DNA of 46,654 nucleotides, taken from the NCBI RefSeq assembly GCF_004959935.1, contig NZ_SMYN01000020.1:1-46654 (forward strand), read 5' to 3'. Source of the stretch: Falsirhodobacter xinxiangensis (lineage in GTDB: Bacteria > Pseudomonadota > Alphaproteobacteria > Rhodobacterales > Rhodobacteraceae). Within the stretch, counting starts at the first letter, position 1. Every line of letters starts with the position of its first letter. Position numbers and translations under genes: made by a program. Positions 1 to 8,231 of this stretch are shown here, in pieces. Below the pieces are notes generated by a model. The model had not been told where the DNA came from, searched no databases, and worked only from the letters and a program-made list of their open reading frames with translations.

Positions 1-278
1 CCCCTTCATCAACCTCCCGACCGAGCAACGCGCGATGTCGAAGCCTTCGCGACGCAGTTGCCGCCAGACCTTGCGCACGCCATAGACCCGATAGTTCTCT
101 TCAAAAACCCGTAGGATCTCGGGACGCAGCGCATCGTCACGGCGGGCCCGGTCGGACTGCCGCGCCGGATCGGCACGCTTCGCCAGATGGCTGGAGTAGG
201 TGGAAGGGGCGATCGGCAACACGCTACAGATCGGCTCGACCCCATGCATCCCTCGATGCCATCGATGGACGACACCAT
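1..278 (-). pseudogene. IS3-family transposase OrfB, N-terminal part, frameshifted and partial
   Basis: The reading frame opens with a MVS-x-ID start typical of OrfB. After about six codons (near 258-261) it must shift by one base to continue into [17 protein letters not shown] and then [11 protein letters not shown], both hallmarks of the IS3-family OrfB HTH_21 region. The integrase-core DDE domain would follow to the left of the window. Family assignment is firm from these motifs; the frameshift is seen directly. It could be a sequencing error, but orfA has a second one, which supports real decay. Confidence 0.7.
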
Positions 279-600
279 CACTTCGACCGGCGGTCGAGCT
301 CCGCCAGCCCAAAATACGCGCTCGCCTTGCGCAAGATCTCATTGGCTTGCCGTAGTTCGCGGTTCTCGCGCTCCAGTGCCTTCAGCTTCGCGGCCATATC
401 GGTCGAGACGCCCGCGCGCCGGCCGCTGTCGACCTCGGCCTTCTTGACCCAATCGTTCAGCGTATTGGCCGAACAGCCGATCTTCGCCGCAATTGACACA
501 ATGGCCTGCCAGCGCGACCCATGCGGCCCCTCGCCGTCGAGAACCATCCGCACCGCACGCTCGCGCACTTCGGGGGAAACTTGTTCGTTGTCTTGCTCAT
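278..600 (-). pseudogene. IS3-family transposase OrfA, frameshifted at its N-terminus
   Basis: The 96-residue open frame (278-568) contains the HTH_Tnp_1 pattern ([10 protein letters not shown], then an [16 protein letters not shown] recognition region) and the C-terminal leucine-zipper heptads ([19 protein letters not shown]) used for transposase multimerisation. The expected start codon is at 600-598 (MSKTTNKF), but it is one base out of frame with the rest; the shift falls in the run at 572-579. OrfA ends in TGA overlapping the orfB start region, the normal IS3 layout for frameshifted OrfAB synthesis. Confidence 0.75.
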
Positions 601-641
601 GATGCTCCAGTTGGAGCCTCCGGCAAGCCCGGAGCGGTTCA

Positions 642-930
642 CAGCGAGTTCTTCTCGCGCGACCTCGACCTGTGGGCTCATGCCAACGATGTCACGCTGG
701 ACTTCTCACTCCCCGGCAAGCCCGCGGACCACGGCTTCATCGAGGCCTTCAACAGCAAGCTTCGGTCCGAATGCCTGAACGCGCACTGGTTCATGAGCCT
801 TGCGGATACACGGGAAAAGCTGGAGGCTTGGCGTCGACGCTACAACGAAGACCGACGCCACAGCGCGATCGGATATAACGTTACGATTGCCCTGCATTAC
901 CCCTGCGACGCAGCCAGCCTGTCACCATGA
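642..930 (+). pseudogene. IS3-family OrfB, C-terminal fragment
   Basis: Encodes the last part of the rve integrase core: [18 protein letters not shown], then the GKPADHGFIEAFNSKLRSE block with the catalytic glutamate region, and the usual ending of YNEDRRHSAIGYN. The upstream two thirds, with the first two catalytic aspartates, are missing, because the sequence before 642 belongs to the end of the neighbouring IS. The open frame can be read from 493, but that part is only a shadow of orfA on the other strand. Not functional. Confidence 0.75.
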
Positions 931-985
931 CGAGGCCGGAAAATTCCAGTACTCGACGGTCCAAGGTTGGGAGCAGCACAATAAC
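642..985 (+). mobile_element. Second IS3-family fragment (3' end), abutting the first IS
   Basis: Opposite in orientation to the IS at 1-641 and directly joined to its end. Holds only the C-terminal part of an OrfB and then a CCGGAAAA-type 3' end sequence around 935-985. The junction at 641/642 suggests that the first IS inserted into this one, or that a deletion joined them. The right boundary is approximate. Confidence 0.6.
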
Positions 986-1075
986 CATCGAACTTCGGTC
1001 GCAACTGGACGAAATACCAGTGGCAGGTCAACAGCTACTGGCTGTCCCGTAGCAAGATTGCTGATCGCGGACACG

Positions 1076-1918
1076 CTAACGCGCCGCCAATACACCCCGC
1101 ATCGCCGCGACCAGAGGTGTCGTTGGCCCTGTGTCTTCCCATGCATATAACGACGTCGTCATGTCTGGCTCAGACCCGAAGACAGGGCTGCGCCGGACGG
1201 GTATTCCTGCAACGGCGCGGCATGGGAGCAGCGATATCCCGAAGCCTGCTTCGACGGCAGTGATCACATTGGGCAGGCTCGTGCCGGCAAAGGCCACGAA
1301 CCATCTGCGGCCTTCCGCTTCTGCCCGGCGGAACATCTGGTCGCGGTAGAGCCCGCCCGGAGGGAAGGTGACGAGGGGCAGGGGGTCCGGCCAGTCGCCT
1401 GCGGTCTCTGCCTCGAACCAGCCGATCGGTTCGGGGAAGCTTGCGCGGCAGTCCCGGTCTGGCGCTGCCTCCTTCACGACGACGATGTCGAAGCCGCCAT
1501 CGCGATACTGCGCCGTCAGCGCCTTGCTCAGCCCGGCGGTCACGTCCAGACGCACTTGGCGATGATCGGCGGCGAACCCGGCGAACAGACGCGCCATTTC
1601 CTTGGTAAGTATGTCTTCTGCAAGTCCGATGCGGATCGGAACGGTTCCCGACGGCTCTCGCAATGCGCGGGTTGCCTCCTCTTGAAGCGCGAGGATGCGC
1701 CTTGCATAGCCGGAAAGGCGCTCGCCACCTGCGGTCATGCGCAGCGGGCGCGCGTCCCGGTCGATCAAAGGTTGGCCAAGCTGATCCTCAAGGCGTGAAA
1801 GCTGCTGGCTGATGGTCGATTGCGTCATGTTCAGACGCGCCGCAGCGCGGGTGAAGCTGGCATCATCCGCCACCGCAAGGAAGGCGCGAAGCAGCCTGGG
1901 ATCGAGCATTTGATTCAT
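1076..1918 (-). CDS. LysR-family transcriptional regulator
   Basis: A 280-residue protein with a classic LysR N-terminal winged HTH (residues about 5-64: FLAVADDASFTRAAARLN followed by STISQQLSRLEDQLGQPL) and a LysR substrate-binding domain from about residue 90 onward. It is divergent from the amidohydrolase gene at 2001, with 82 bp between the starts, the usual arrangement for a LysR regulator and its target. The inferred role is ligand-dependent control of that amidohydrolase operon; the ligand is unknown. Length is slightly short of the typical 290-310 residues. Confidence 0.9.
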   Translation of the reverse strand: MNQMLDPRLLRAFLAVADDASFTRAAARLNMTQSTISQQLSRLEDQLGQPLIDRDARPLRMTAGGERLSGYARRILALQEEATRALREPSGTVPIRIGLAEDILTKEMARLFAGFAADHRQVRLDVTAGLSKALTAQYRDGGFDIVVVKEAAPDRDCRASFPEPIGWFEAETAGDWPDPLPLVTFPPGGLYRDQMFRRAEAEGRRWFVAFAGTSLPNVITAVEAGFGISLLPCRAVAGIPVRRSPVFGSEPDMTTSLYAWEDTGPTTPLVAAMRGVLAAR

Positions 1919-2000
1919 GCATGAACTCTATCAAGACATTTAATTTCTGAATAGGGAGCGGCGCGCCTATCTTACCCTTATCCGAAAACAGGAGTAGAAG

Positions 2001-3344
2001 ATGACCAGCCGCAGAGAATTTCTGTGCCATACCGGCGGCATCGTGGCGGCGGGTTCCGTCCTCGGTGCGGGTGCGGCCAATGCCCAGACGCCCGTTGCCG
2101 ATGATGTCGATACCATCCCGCATCGCCATTATCTGCTGACCGACGTTCGTCTGGAAAGTGGCTTTATCCATGAAGATGGCGTGGTGGCGGGGACCGAAAC
2201 CACGCTGCACACGCTGGAGATCGAAGACGGGCGCATCGTTGCCATCCTCGATGCGCCAAGCGGGACGCTTCCGCGATACAGCGCGCAGGGGATGCTGGCG
2301 CTGCCGCCGATGCGCGATATGCACATCCATCTGGACAAGACATTTTACGGCGGTCCGTGGCAGGCGCCGCTGCCGCGCAAGGGCAAGACGATCATGGACA
2401 TGATCGCGCGCGAGGAGGTGCTTTTGCCGCAGCTTCTGCCCACCTCGCAGGACCGGGCCGAGGCGTTGATCGCCCTTTTGCTGGCGCATGGCACGACGAT
2501 GGCGCGCAGCCATTGCAACATCGACCCGGTCAGTGGGCTGCAAAGCTTGGAACATCTGAACCTTGCGCTTGCGGCGCGGCGCGATGATTTCGACTGCGAG
2601 ATCGTGGCCTTCCCGCAGCATGGTTTGCTGCATTCCAAGGTTGACGGTCTGATGCGCGAGTCGATGGATCTTGGCGTTACCCATGTCGGCGGGTTGGACC
2701 CGACCAATGTGGATGGCGCGATGGAGGCGTCACTGGATGCGATGTTCCAGATCGCACTGGATCATGACAAGGGCGTGGACATCCACAACCACGAATCCTC
2801 GCCCGCGGGCATCGCGGCGCTTCGTTATATGGTCGCAGCGGTCGAAGCAAACGCCCCGCTGCGGGACCGCGTGACCTTCAGTCATGCCTTCGCACTGGCG
2901 CGTATGGACGAGGGCGAGCTGGCCGAACTGGCCACACGCATGGCCGATCAGGGGATCAGCGTCGCCTCCAGCGTGCCGATCGGGCGGGGTGTGATGCCGC
3001 TTCAGGCGATGCGCGACAAGGGCGTGACGATCATGGCCGGGACCGACAGCGTGATCGACCACTGGTCGCCCTTTGGCAGCGGCGACATGGTGGACAAGGC
3101 GAACCTCTATGCCCAGCTTTACGCGGGCAGCGACGAGGCGAGCCTTTCGCGGTCGCTGTGGATCGCGACGGGAGATGTGCTGCCGTTGGATGACGACGGC
3201 AATCGTGCATGGCCGAAAGTGGGCGATGCGGCGGGATTCGTACTGGCCGAGGCAAGCTGTTCGGCCGAGGCGGTCGCGCGCTGTTCGCCGCGCCGCGCGA
3301 CGTTCCACAAGGGACGTTTGGTTTCGGGGAGGGTCGGGGCATGA
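2001..3344 (+). CDS. Tat-exported amidohydrolase (cytosine deaminase-like superfamily)
   Basis: 447 residues. The N-terminus has a twin-arginine signal (SRREFL, hydrophobic stretch, AANAQ cleavage region), so a folded, metal-bound periplasmic enzyme is likely. Metal-site motifs of the amidohydrolase superfamily are visible: HIHLDK near residue 109, a central HNHES segment near 260, SHAFA near 291, and a late GTDSV with the catalytic aspartate near 342. The HxHxD-K pattern and the DHWSPFGSGDM block resemble cytosine deaminase/CodA-type members. A good Shine-Dalgarno (AGGAG) precedes the ATG. The substrate cannot be told from sequence; it is probably a cyclic amide or aminated heterocycle. Likely controlled by the divergent LysR gene. 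Confidence 0.85.
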   Translation: MTSRREFLCHTGGIVAAGSVLGAGAANAQTPVADDVDTIPHRHYLLTDVRLESGFIHEDGVVAGTETTLHTLEIEDGRIVAILDAPSGTLPRYSAQGMLALPPMRDMHIHLDKTFYGGPWQAPLPRKGKTIMDMIAREEVLLPQLLPTSQDRAEALIALLLAHGTTMARSHCNIDPVSGLQSLEHLNLALAARRDDFDCEIVAFPQHGLLHSKVDGLMRESMDLGVTHVGGLDPTNVDGAMEASLDAMFQIALDHDKGVDIHNHESSPAGIAALRYMVAAVEANAPLRDRVTFSHAFALARMDEGELAELATRMADQGISVASSVPIGRGVMPLQAMRDKGVTIMAGTDSVIDHWSPFGSGDMVDKANLYAQLYAGSDEASLSRSLWIATGDVLPLDDDGNRAWPKVGDAAGFVLAEASCSAEAVARCSPRRATFHKGRLVSGRVGA

Positions 3345-3730
3345 CGAATACCGAACGCGATCTTCAGGCGGTAAAGGACTACCTTGCCGCGTCGATGCAG
3401 CCCGATCCGGAACGTGCGGCGCAATTCGTCGCGCCGGGGTTCATCTGCCGATTTACCGGCAATCGGCGGTTCCACAGCCCCGACGGGCCGACCAGCTTCA
3501 ACGCCGCCCGCTATGCCTGGGTCAAGAAGCGGATCGCCCGGTATGACTTAATGCCGGGCGATGGCGAAACCATCGTCTACAGCACCGGCCACCTTTATGG
3601 CGAATGGCCGGATGGGACGCCCTTCGATCACAACCGCTATGTGGACCGCTTCGTGGTTCGGAACGGTTTGATCGTCGAGACCGATGTCTGGAACGACAGC
3701 GCCGAATGGCTGCTGGACCGCGCCGCCTGA
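3341..3730 (+). CDS. SnoaL/NTF2-like protein
   Basis: A 129-residue protein starting at an ATG that overlaps the stop of the amidohydrolase (ATGA), which implies translational coupling and a shared role. The overall pattern (an N-terminal helix with VKDYLAAS, the middle AARYAWVKKRIARYD, and late strands with NRYVDRFVVRNGLIVETDVWND) fits the cone-shaped NTF2/SnoaL fold used by small isomerases, hydrolases and carrier proteins. A longer open frame starting at 3209 is not credible, because it would overlap the upstream gene by more than 130 bp. Exact reaction unknown. Confidence 0.8.
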   Translation: MTNTERDLQAVKDYLAASMQPDPERAAQFVAPGFICRFTGNRRFHSPDGPTSFNAARYAWVKKRIARYDLMPGDGETIVYSTGHLYGEWPDGTPFDHNRYVDRFVVRNGLIVETDVWNDSAEWLLDRAA

Positions 3731-3843
3731 CATCGTGGCAGAACTGCAACGCTTGATGGGGTATGCCTTGGCATGCCGCCATCGACGCTGCCGCCGCCCC
3801 GCCAAGGGGATATTCCGGTCCAAGCAGCAAAGCGAAGACCGAC

Positions 3844-5121
3844 ATGCCTCCGAACTCCGACCATCCCCTGCGTTACGACACGGTGAACGAACTGCATGGG
3901 CGGCCCTTTCCGTCGCTGGGCGTTCCCTGCACGGCGGTGGTCATGGCGTTCAAACAGCCGATGGATGCCGCGAACCGGGACCGCGCGCTGGATCACGCGC
4001 ATCTGGTCGATCTGGTGGACCGTCATGCCGCGCCACATCCCCAGCCCGATGTCACGCATCATTCCAGCCCGATGGGCCGCGCCGCGTTGAAATGGGAAAG
4101 CCATACCGAGTTCGTGACCTATTCCGCGTTCATTCCCGGGATCGGCGACCGCCCCTTCGATCCGGCCGAGGCGGAGATATTCCCGCAGGACTGGATCGAA
4201 GCCGCGCCCGGCCGCCGCCTGACATCCCTGCTGATCCGGGTCGAGCCGATGGGCGAGGATCGCGCCGCGCTTCTGGCGCGCGCGTCGGAATGGTTCGTGC
4301 CCGAAAGCCTTGCCATCTCGTCGGTCGTGGATGACAGCGCGGTCGTTGCGGGGGATTTCCGCATCGACCCGGCGGGGCATATGCGTTTCGCGGTCTTCGT
4401 GCGCCCCGGCACCGGGCCGCGCCGCGTGGGCCGCATCGTCCAGCGCCTGTGCGAGATCGAGAATTATCGCGCCATGTCGATGCTGGGCCTGATGCGCGCG
4501 CGCAATCTTTCGGCGCATCTGAACGGACTGGATCAGCGCCTTGCCGCGCTGGTCACCGGCCAGGCGCGCCCCGAGCCCGAGGAGGCGCTTCAGGACCTGC
4601 TCTCGATCTCGTCCGAGTTGGAGCGGCAGGCGGTGGAGGTGTCCTTCCGTTTCGGCGCGACCGCGGCCTATGAGGCGATCCTGACCCAGCGGATCGAGGT
4701 CCTGCGCGAGCAACGGATCGCGGGGCGCCAGACCTTCGGCGAGTTCATGATGCGACGTTACGATCCGGCGATGCGGACGGTGAAATCCGCCGAACGCCGC
4801 CTGGCCGCCCTGTCCGAACGGGCGCAGCGCGCGGCGGAATTGCTGCGGACGCGGGTGGATGTCGAACGATCGGCCCAGAACCAGCGGCTGCTGGAAAGCA
4901 TGGACCGCCGTGCCGACCTTGCCTTGCGTCTTCAGCACACGGTCGAGGGGCTGTCGGTCGTCGCGATCAGCTACTATACGCTCAGCCTCGTGTCCTACGC
5001 CCTTTATCCGATGGCCAGCGGCGTGGGCTTCAGCAAGGAACAATTGATCGCGGCACTGGTGCTTCCGGTGCTGGCGTCGGTCTGGCTGGTGGTGCGCCGG
5101 GTGCGGCGCAAGTTCCACTAG
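3844..5121 (+). CDS. DUF3422 family membrane-anchored protein
   Basis: 425 residues from the ATG at 3844 (MPPNSDHPLRY); an upstream in-frame start at 3763 adds a poorly conserved leader and is less likely. It shows the DUF3422 features: an N-terminal NELHGRPFP motif, a long helical middle (about residues 215-370), and two C-terminal transmembrane segments (around residues 370-395 and 400-420) ending in a basic RRVRRK tail. DUF3422 is widespread in proteobacteria and has no established function. The topology predicts a large cytoplasmic domain tethered to the inner membrane. Convergent with pabC, stops overlapping by 4 bp. Confidence 0.85.
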   Translation: MPPNSDHPLRYDTVNELHGRPFPSLGVPCTAVVMAFKQPMDAANRDRALDHAHLVDLVDRHAAPHPQPDVTHHSSPMGRAALKWESHTEFVTYSAFIPGIGDRPFDPAEAEIFPQDWIEAAPGRRLTSLLIRVEPMGEDRAALLARASEWFVPESLAISSVVDDSAVVAGDFRIDPAGHMRFAVFVRPGTGPRRVGRIVQRLCEIENYRAMSMLGLMRARNLSAHLNGLDQRLAALVTGQARPEPEEALQDLLSISSELERQAVEVSFRFGATAAYEAILTQRIEVLREQRIAGRQTFGEFMMRRYDPAMRTVKSAERRLAALSERAQRAAELLRTRVDVERSAQNQRLLESMDRRADLALRLQHTVEGLSVVAISYYTLSLVSYALYPMASGVGFSKEQLIAALVLPVLASVWLVVRRVRRKFH

Positions 5122-5729
5122 GGGCGGAAGACAGCGGGCGACAGGCCGCGCAGCGCGTTCCCCAGCCACAGGCGCAGATGGGGCAGGTCGGCGGGCAGCA
5201 GCACTTCCTCGCGCAAACCCTCGGCCATCATCTTGGCCCGCAGGACGCCCGGCAGCAGGCCGGAGGCGGCGGGCGGCGTCCGCATCCCGTGGCCCCGGTC
5301 GAAGAACAATGTGGTGATCGACCCGTCGCAAACCTCGCCGCGTTCGTTCAGCAGCAGCACTTCGTCGAGGTCACCGCGCAGATCCCGTCGCGCAGCGTCA
5401 TAGCTGGCGCGGCGGGTGGATTTGATGCGCAGCCACGGATCGTCCGAGCGAAGGCGTTGGGCCGCCACCCCGACGCGCCACAGCGCGATGGGCGGCGGCA
5501 GGTCGGAAACCTCGGGCGCGGCAAGGCCATCGGGACCGCACAGGACGCGAAGCCGGGCGGGCCTGCCCGGTGGGCCGATCAAATCCAGCCGGGGCGCCGC
5601 CCATCCCATTTGCCGCGCCCCTTCCGCCAGCCGCGCCCGGTGCCATGCCAGCAGCGGACAGGCCGCGCCGTCCCACAGGACCGTCTCGATCAGCCTTGCA
5701 CCAGCGGCATCATGTAGCGGGCTTTCCAC
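5118..5729 (-). CDS. pabC: Aminodeoxychorismate lyase-like class IV aminotransferase
   Basis: A PLP-dependent class IV aminotransferase of about 203 residues. In folate synthesis PabC converts 4-amino-4-deoxychorismate to p-aminobenzoate and pyruvate. The PLP lysine is in the RIKSTRRASYD segment, and the later NERGEVCDGSITTLFF block is the family's cofactor-phosphate region. The GTG start at 5729 is chosen because GGGAGGAGG lies six bases upstream and the protein then begins with the ESPL seen in related proteins; the longer ATG start would sit on that ribosome site. It overlaps the end of pabB by 40 bp on the same strand, so the pair is translationally coupled. Confidence 0.8.
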   Translation of the reverse strand: MESPLHDAAGARLIETVLWDGAACPLLAWHRARLAEGARQMGWAAPRLDLIGPPGRPARLRVLCGPDGLAAPEVSDLPPPIALWRVGVAAQRLRSDDPWLRIKSTRRASYDAARRDLRGDLDEVLLLNERGEVCDGSITTLFFDRGHGMRTPPAASGLLPGVLRAKMMAEGLREEVLLPADLPHLRLWLGNALRGLSPAVFRP

Positions 5730-6802
5730 AGCGCCTCCTCCCATTCGGAACTTTCCGTCGAATCCGCGACGATCCCACCCCCGACATTCAGCGTGATTTC
5801 ATCCCCCCGCAGCGCCAATGTGCGGATCGCGACCGAGAAGGATGACGACCCGTCCGGCCCCATCCATCCCAGCGTGCCGCAATAGATACCGCGCGGATGC
5901 GGCTCCAGCGCGTGGATGATCTGCATGGCGCGGATCTTCGGCGCGCCGGTGATCGACCCGCAGGGAAACAGCGCCTGCATCAGCGTGCACAGGTCCGGCG
6001 GTGCGGCAAGCTGGGCCGTCACGCGCGAGGTCATCTGATGCACCGTCGCAAAGGTCTCCACATCGAACAGGTCCGGCACACGCACCGATCCGACGCGCGA
6101 CAGGCGCGACAGATCGTTCCGCAGCAGGTCCACGATCATCAGGTTCTCGGCCCGGTTCTTGACCGAGGCACCAAGCGCAGCGGCCAGTGCGGCATCCTGC
6201 GCCGGATCAGGGTGGCGCGGAGCGGTGCCCTTCATGGGCCGCGCCTCGATCCGACCGCTGGCGTCGGTGCGGAAGAACAATTCGGGCGAGCGGGAGATGA
6301 CGGTCGGGCCGACCCCAAGATCGGCGAACCCGCCATGCGCCACGGGTTGCAGATGTGTCAGCGCGGCGGCAAGGTCCGCCGCCGTCCCGTGCAAAAGCCG
6401 CGTCTGCATCGGAAAGGTCAGATTGATCTGATAGACGTCGCCCGCCGCGATCAACGCCTGCGTCTGCCGAAACGCCTCGCCATAGGCTTCGCGCGTGATG
6501 ACAGGTTCGGGCGGTGCAAGCCGAACGGGCGCCGCGTGATGGCTCTGCGGCTGCGTCGGCACGTCGAAGATGCCGAAGGCCAGAAGCGGCTGACCCGGCA
6601 CATCCAGCGAGGAAAGCCGCGCCTCGAAGGCGAATCCCGCTTCATAGGCCATCCAGCCCGCGACCCATCCACCGCCGCGCCGCGCCTCCTCCAGCCGCCG
6701 AAGCGCCGGGAGGACATCGGGAAGCCGATCGGCGACCACGACCTCTCGCGGGCTGCGAAACTCGGCAGCCCGACCTTCCGGCCCATCGTCAAGGATGATC
6801 AT
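5690..6802 (-). CDS. pabB: Aminodeoxychorismate synthase component I
   Basis: 370 residues, chorismate-binding enzyme that forms 4-amino-4-deoxychorismate from chorismate and ammonia for p-aminobenzoate and folate synthesis. Diagnostic motifs: PMKGTAPRH (catalytic lysine of PabB-type enzymes), MIVDLLRNDLSR, and FPCGSITGAPKIRAM near the C-terminus. It lacks much of the usual N-terminal lobe, as do many short PabB proteins. The ATG at 6802 is preferred over the GTG at 6808 because GGAGG stands five bases upstream of the ATG. Forms an operon with pabC. The prophage lies immediately upstream of its promoter region. Confidence 0.88.
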   Translation of the reverse strand: MIILDDGPEGRAAEFRSPREVVVADRLPDVLPALRRLEEARRGGGWVAGWMAYEAGFAFEARLSSLDVPGQPLLAFGIFDVPTQPQSHHAAPVRLAPPEPVITREAYGEAFRQTQALIAAGDVYQINLTFPMQTRLLHGTAADLAAALTHLQPVAHGGFADLGVGPTVISRSPELFFRTDASGRIEARPMKGTAPRHPDPAQDAALAAALGASVKNRAENLMIVDLLRNDLSRLSRVGSVRVPDLFDVETFATVHQMTSRVTAQLAAPPDLCTLMQALFPCGSITGAPKIRAMQIIHALEPHPRGIYCGTLGWMGPDGSSSFSVAIRTLALRGDEITLNVGGGIVADSTESSEWEEALWKARYMMPLVQG

Positions 6803-6893
6803 CCGCACCTCCTGCCGGACAGAAGCGTCGGCCTTTGGTGCCCGCGGCCGGACTGCCCGAGCACCGAATATCGCGGGGTTTTACAATGACCAT

Positions 6894-6960
6894 GTGCCCC
6901 ACGCTACTAGATTTCCTGCTTCAATAGAATCAACGGGTTAGAATGCGGGTGCCCCACGCT
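6894..6960. other. Candidate attL region with a 12-bp direct repeat
   Basis: Between pabB and the integrase stop the sequence GTGCCCCACGCT occurs twice, at 6894-6905 and 6949-6960, 55 bp apart. The second copy lies directly against the end of int. Tyrosine-integrase phages normally have their attachment core next to int, so this segment should contain attL. No tRNA is visible here. The repeat could be the core plus an integrase arm site, or chance; the true core can only be found by comparison with attR outside the window. Confidence 0.4.
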
Positions 6961-6963
6961 TTT

Positions 6964-8061
6964 TTACCAGTCCAGCCCGCTTAGGGTTTGCATGGCATCC
7001 TGCGCCAGAACGCGCCGCTTCGCCCCTTTGGTATAGATAGCTGTGGTCGTCGCCTTGGTGTGCGCCAAAACCGACATGATCTGGTGATCGGAGCATCCCA
7101 TCTCGGCGAGCAGCCCGGCGAGGGCCTTGCGGATGCCATGCGATGACCGTTCGGTCAGCCCAGCCGCATCGCACCAACGGCGCACGCGCTGGCGCAGGCT
7201 CTCCACGCTCCCGAACGGCTGGCCCTTCTCGCTGAGCAGGTAGGCATCGCCCTGCACGGTCATCGCCCGTGAGGCATTAAACAGGGGCGGGGGCAGGGGC
7301 ACGGATACCGGGGCCGATCCTTTCTTGCCGGGCTGCCATTCCAGCCATGTAATGCCGTCGCGCTGGACCTCGTGCTTTCGTCCAAGCAGCATGGCATCGC
7401 CGATCCGGCATCCGGTCATCATCAGCAGCGTCAGCCAGAGATGCGCCGTCGTTCCCGGCGGATGCACCGCGCGGAAAGCCTTGAGGTCTTCGGACGTCCA
7501 CGGCTTCGCGCCGCCCTTGCTGATGTGTATCTTGCGAACGCCCTTTGCCGGGTTTGTCTCCATGTCGCCGCGCTCGATGGCGAAATCATACATCGCACGC
7601 ACCGCCTTCATGGTATTGTCGGCTTCGGCCGGGGTGCGGACCATGTGATCGCGGACCTTCACGAACGCGGCCTGCGGCATGTCGATATCCAGATCGCCGT
7701 AGGGCGTGCCGTCCCGGTCGGGAATGGCGCACATGCGGGTGAGCTGGCTGCGGCGCTGCTTGAGGGTGCTGGACGATTTCAGCCCCGCATCGACCTCAGC
7801 CGACAGGTGGGCGAGGTATTCGTTGACCAGCCACCGAAGCGACATCTCTGGCACATGCACGGCCGCATCGCGCGCCCATCGGTTGCCGGCGCGCGCCGCC
7901 CAGTAGTGTTCGAGGAAGTCGGGGTGATCCGGACCCACCGGGATTGTCGTCTTGACGCGCGGCGCGCCCTCCTTGCGGACGCGGTGCCGCAGGTTTCCGG
8001 AGGGCAGGCGTTCCGTGAACCAGCCGTCGAACTTGTGCTTCACGCCGATCAGCCCGCCCAC
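6964..8061 (-). CDS. int: Phage tyrosine integrase
   Basis: Site-specific tyrosine recombinase, about 365 residues, that would integrate and help excise the prophage. The catalytic domain shows the first arginine in TGCRIGD (about residue 235), the H-x-x-R box in SSHGIRK, the later histidine in LAHTKATT and the nucleophilic tyrosine in AIYTKG. The N-terminal half (about residues 85-190) is the SAM-like core-binding domain. It begins with GTG; either the one at 8061 or the one at 8043 (VKHKFDGW) is possible. It overlaps the upstream small gene by 13 bp. It ends the leftward early operon and marks the left edge of the prophage. Confidence 0.93.
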   Translation of the reverse strand: MGGLIGVKHKFDGWFTERLPSGNLRHRVRKEGAPRVKTTIPVGPDHPDFLEHYWAARAGNRWARDAAVHVPEMSLRWLVNEYLAHLSAEVDAGLKSSSTLKQRRSQLTRMCAIPDRDGTPYGDLDIDMPQAAFVKVRDHMVRTPAEADNTMKAVRAMYDFAIERGDMETNPAKGVRKIHISKGGAKPWTSEDLKAFRAVHPPGTTAHLWLTLLMMTGCRIGDAMLLGRKHEVQRDGITWLEWQPGKKGSAPVSVPLPPPLFNASRAMTVQGDAYLLSEKGQPFGSVESLRQRVRRWCDAAGLTERSSHGIRKALAGLLAEMGCSDHQIMSVLAHTKATTTAIYTKGAKRRVLAQDAMQTLSGLDW

Positions 8062-8231
8062 TTCTTCAGCGCGCTGCGATCCGTGCCTTTGGTGACGGGC
8101 GCGGGCGGCAGCTTCATCGCGCGGATCGTCCCGTCAGCCGTGATCTCCACGGTGTCGGGGTCAAAGCCTGCCTCGCGGACAGCCTCGATCGCGCGCACGA
8201 CGGCGGCCTTCGTGAAAGCAGCCTTACCCAT
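8049..8231 (-). CDS. Small conserved-looking protein upstream of int (possible excision factor)
   Basis: 60 residues, starting at the ATG at 8231 with GGAGG 8 bases upstream; its start overlaps the previous stop (TGATG). The N-terminal half is helical (KAAFTKAAVVRAIEAVREAG) followed by a short strand-turn-strand (VEITADGTIRAM). No Zn-finger or clear HTH is visible. Its place directly before int in the same operon is where excisionases often lie, but there is no sequence motif to prove that role. Confidence 0.6.
   Translation of the reverse strand: MGKAAFTKAAVVRAIEAVREAGFDPDTVEITADGTIRAMKLPPAPVTKGTDRSALKKWAG

Larger units (their letters stand above)
1..641 (-). mobile_element. Decayed IS3-family insertion sequence, truncated by the window start
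   Basis: Contains recognisable IS3-family orfA and the 5' part of orfB on the minus strand. The outer end lies near 641, where the strand reads TGAACCGCTCCGGGC, like the terminal inverted repeats of many IS3 elements. Both frames carry single-base shifts (near 572-579 in orfA and near 258-261 in orfB) besides the orfA/orfB boundary, so the copy is probably inactive. The other end is outside the window, so the true size and target duplication cannot be seen. Confidence 0.75.

Noticed and set aside
3637-5331. 564-residue open frame on the minus strand
   Set aside because: It is antisense to the DUF3422 gene and pabC, has Arg/His/Pro-rich sequence typical of shadows in high-GC DNA, and matches no family.
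5897-6889. 330-residue open frame on the plus strand
   Set aside because: Antisense of pabB, whose catalytic motifs are clear.
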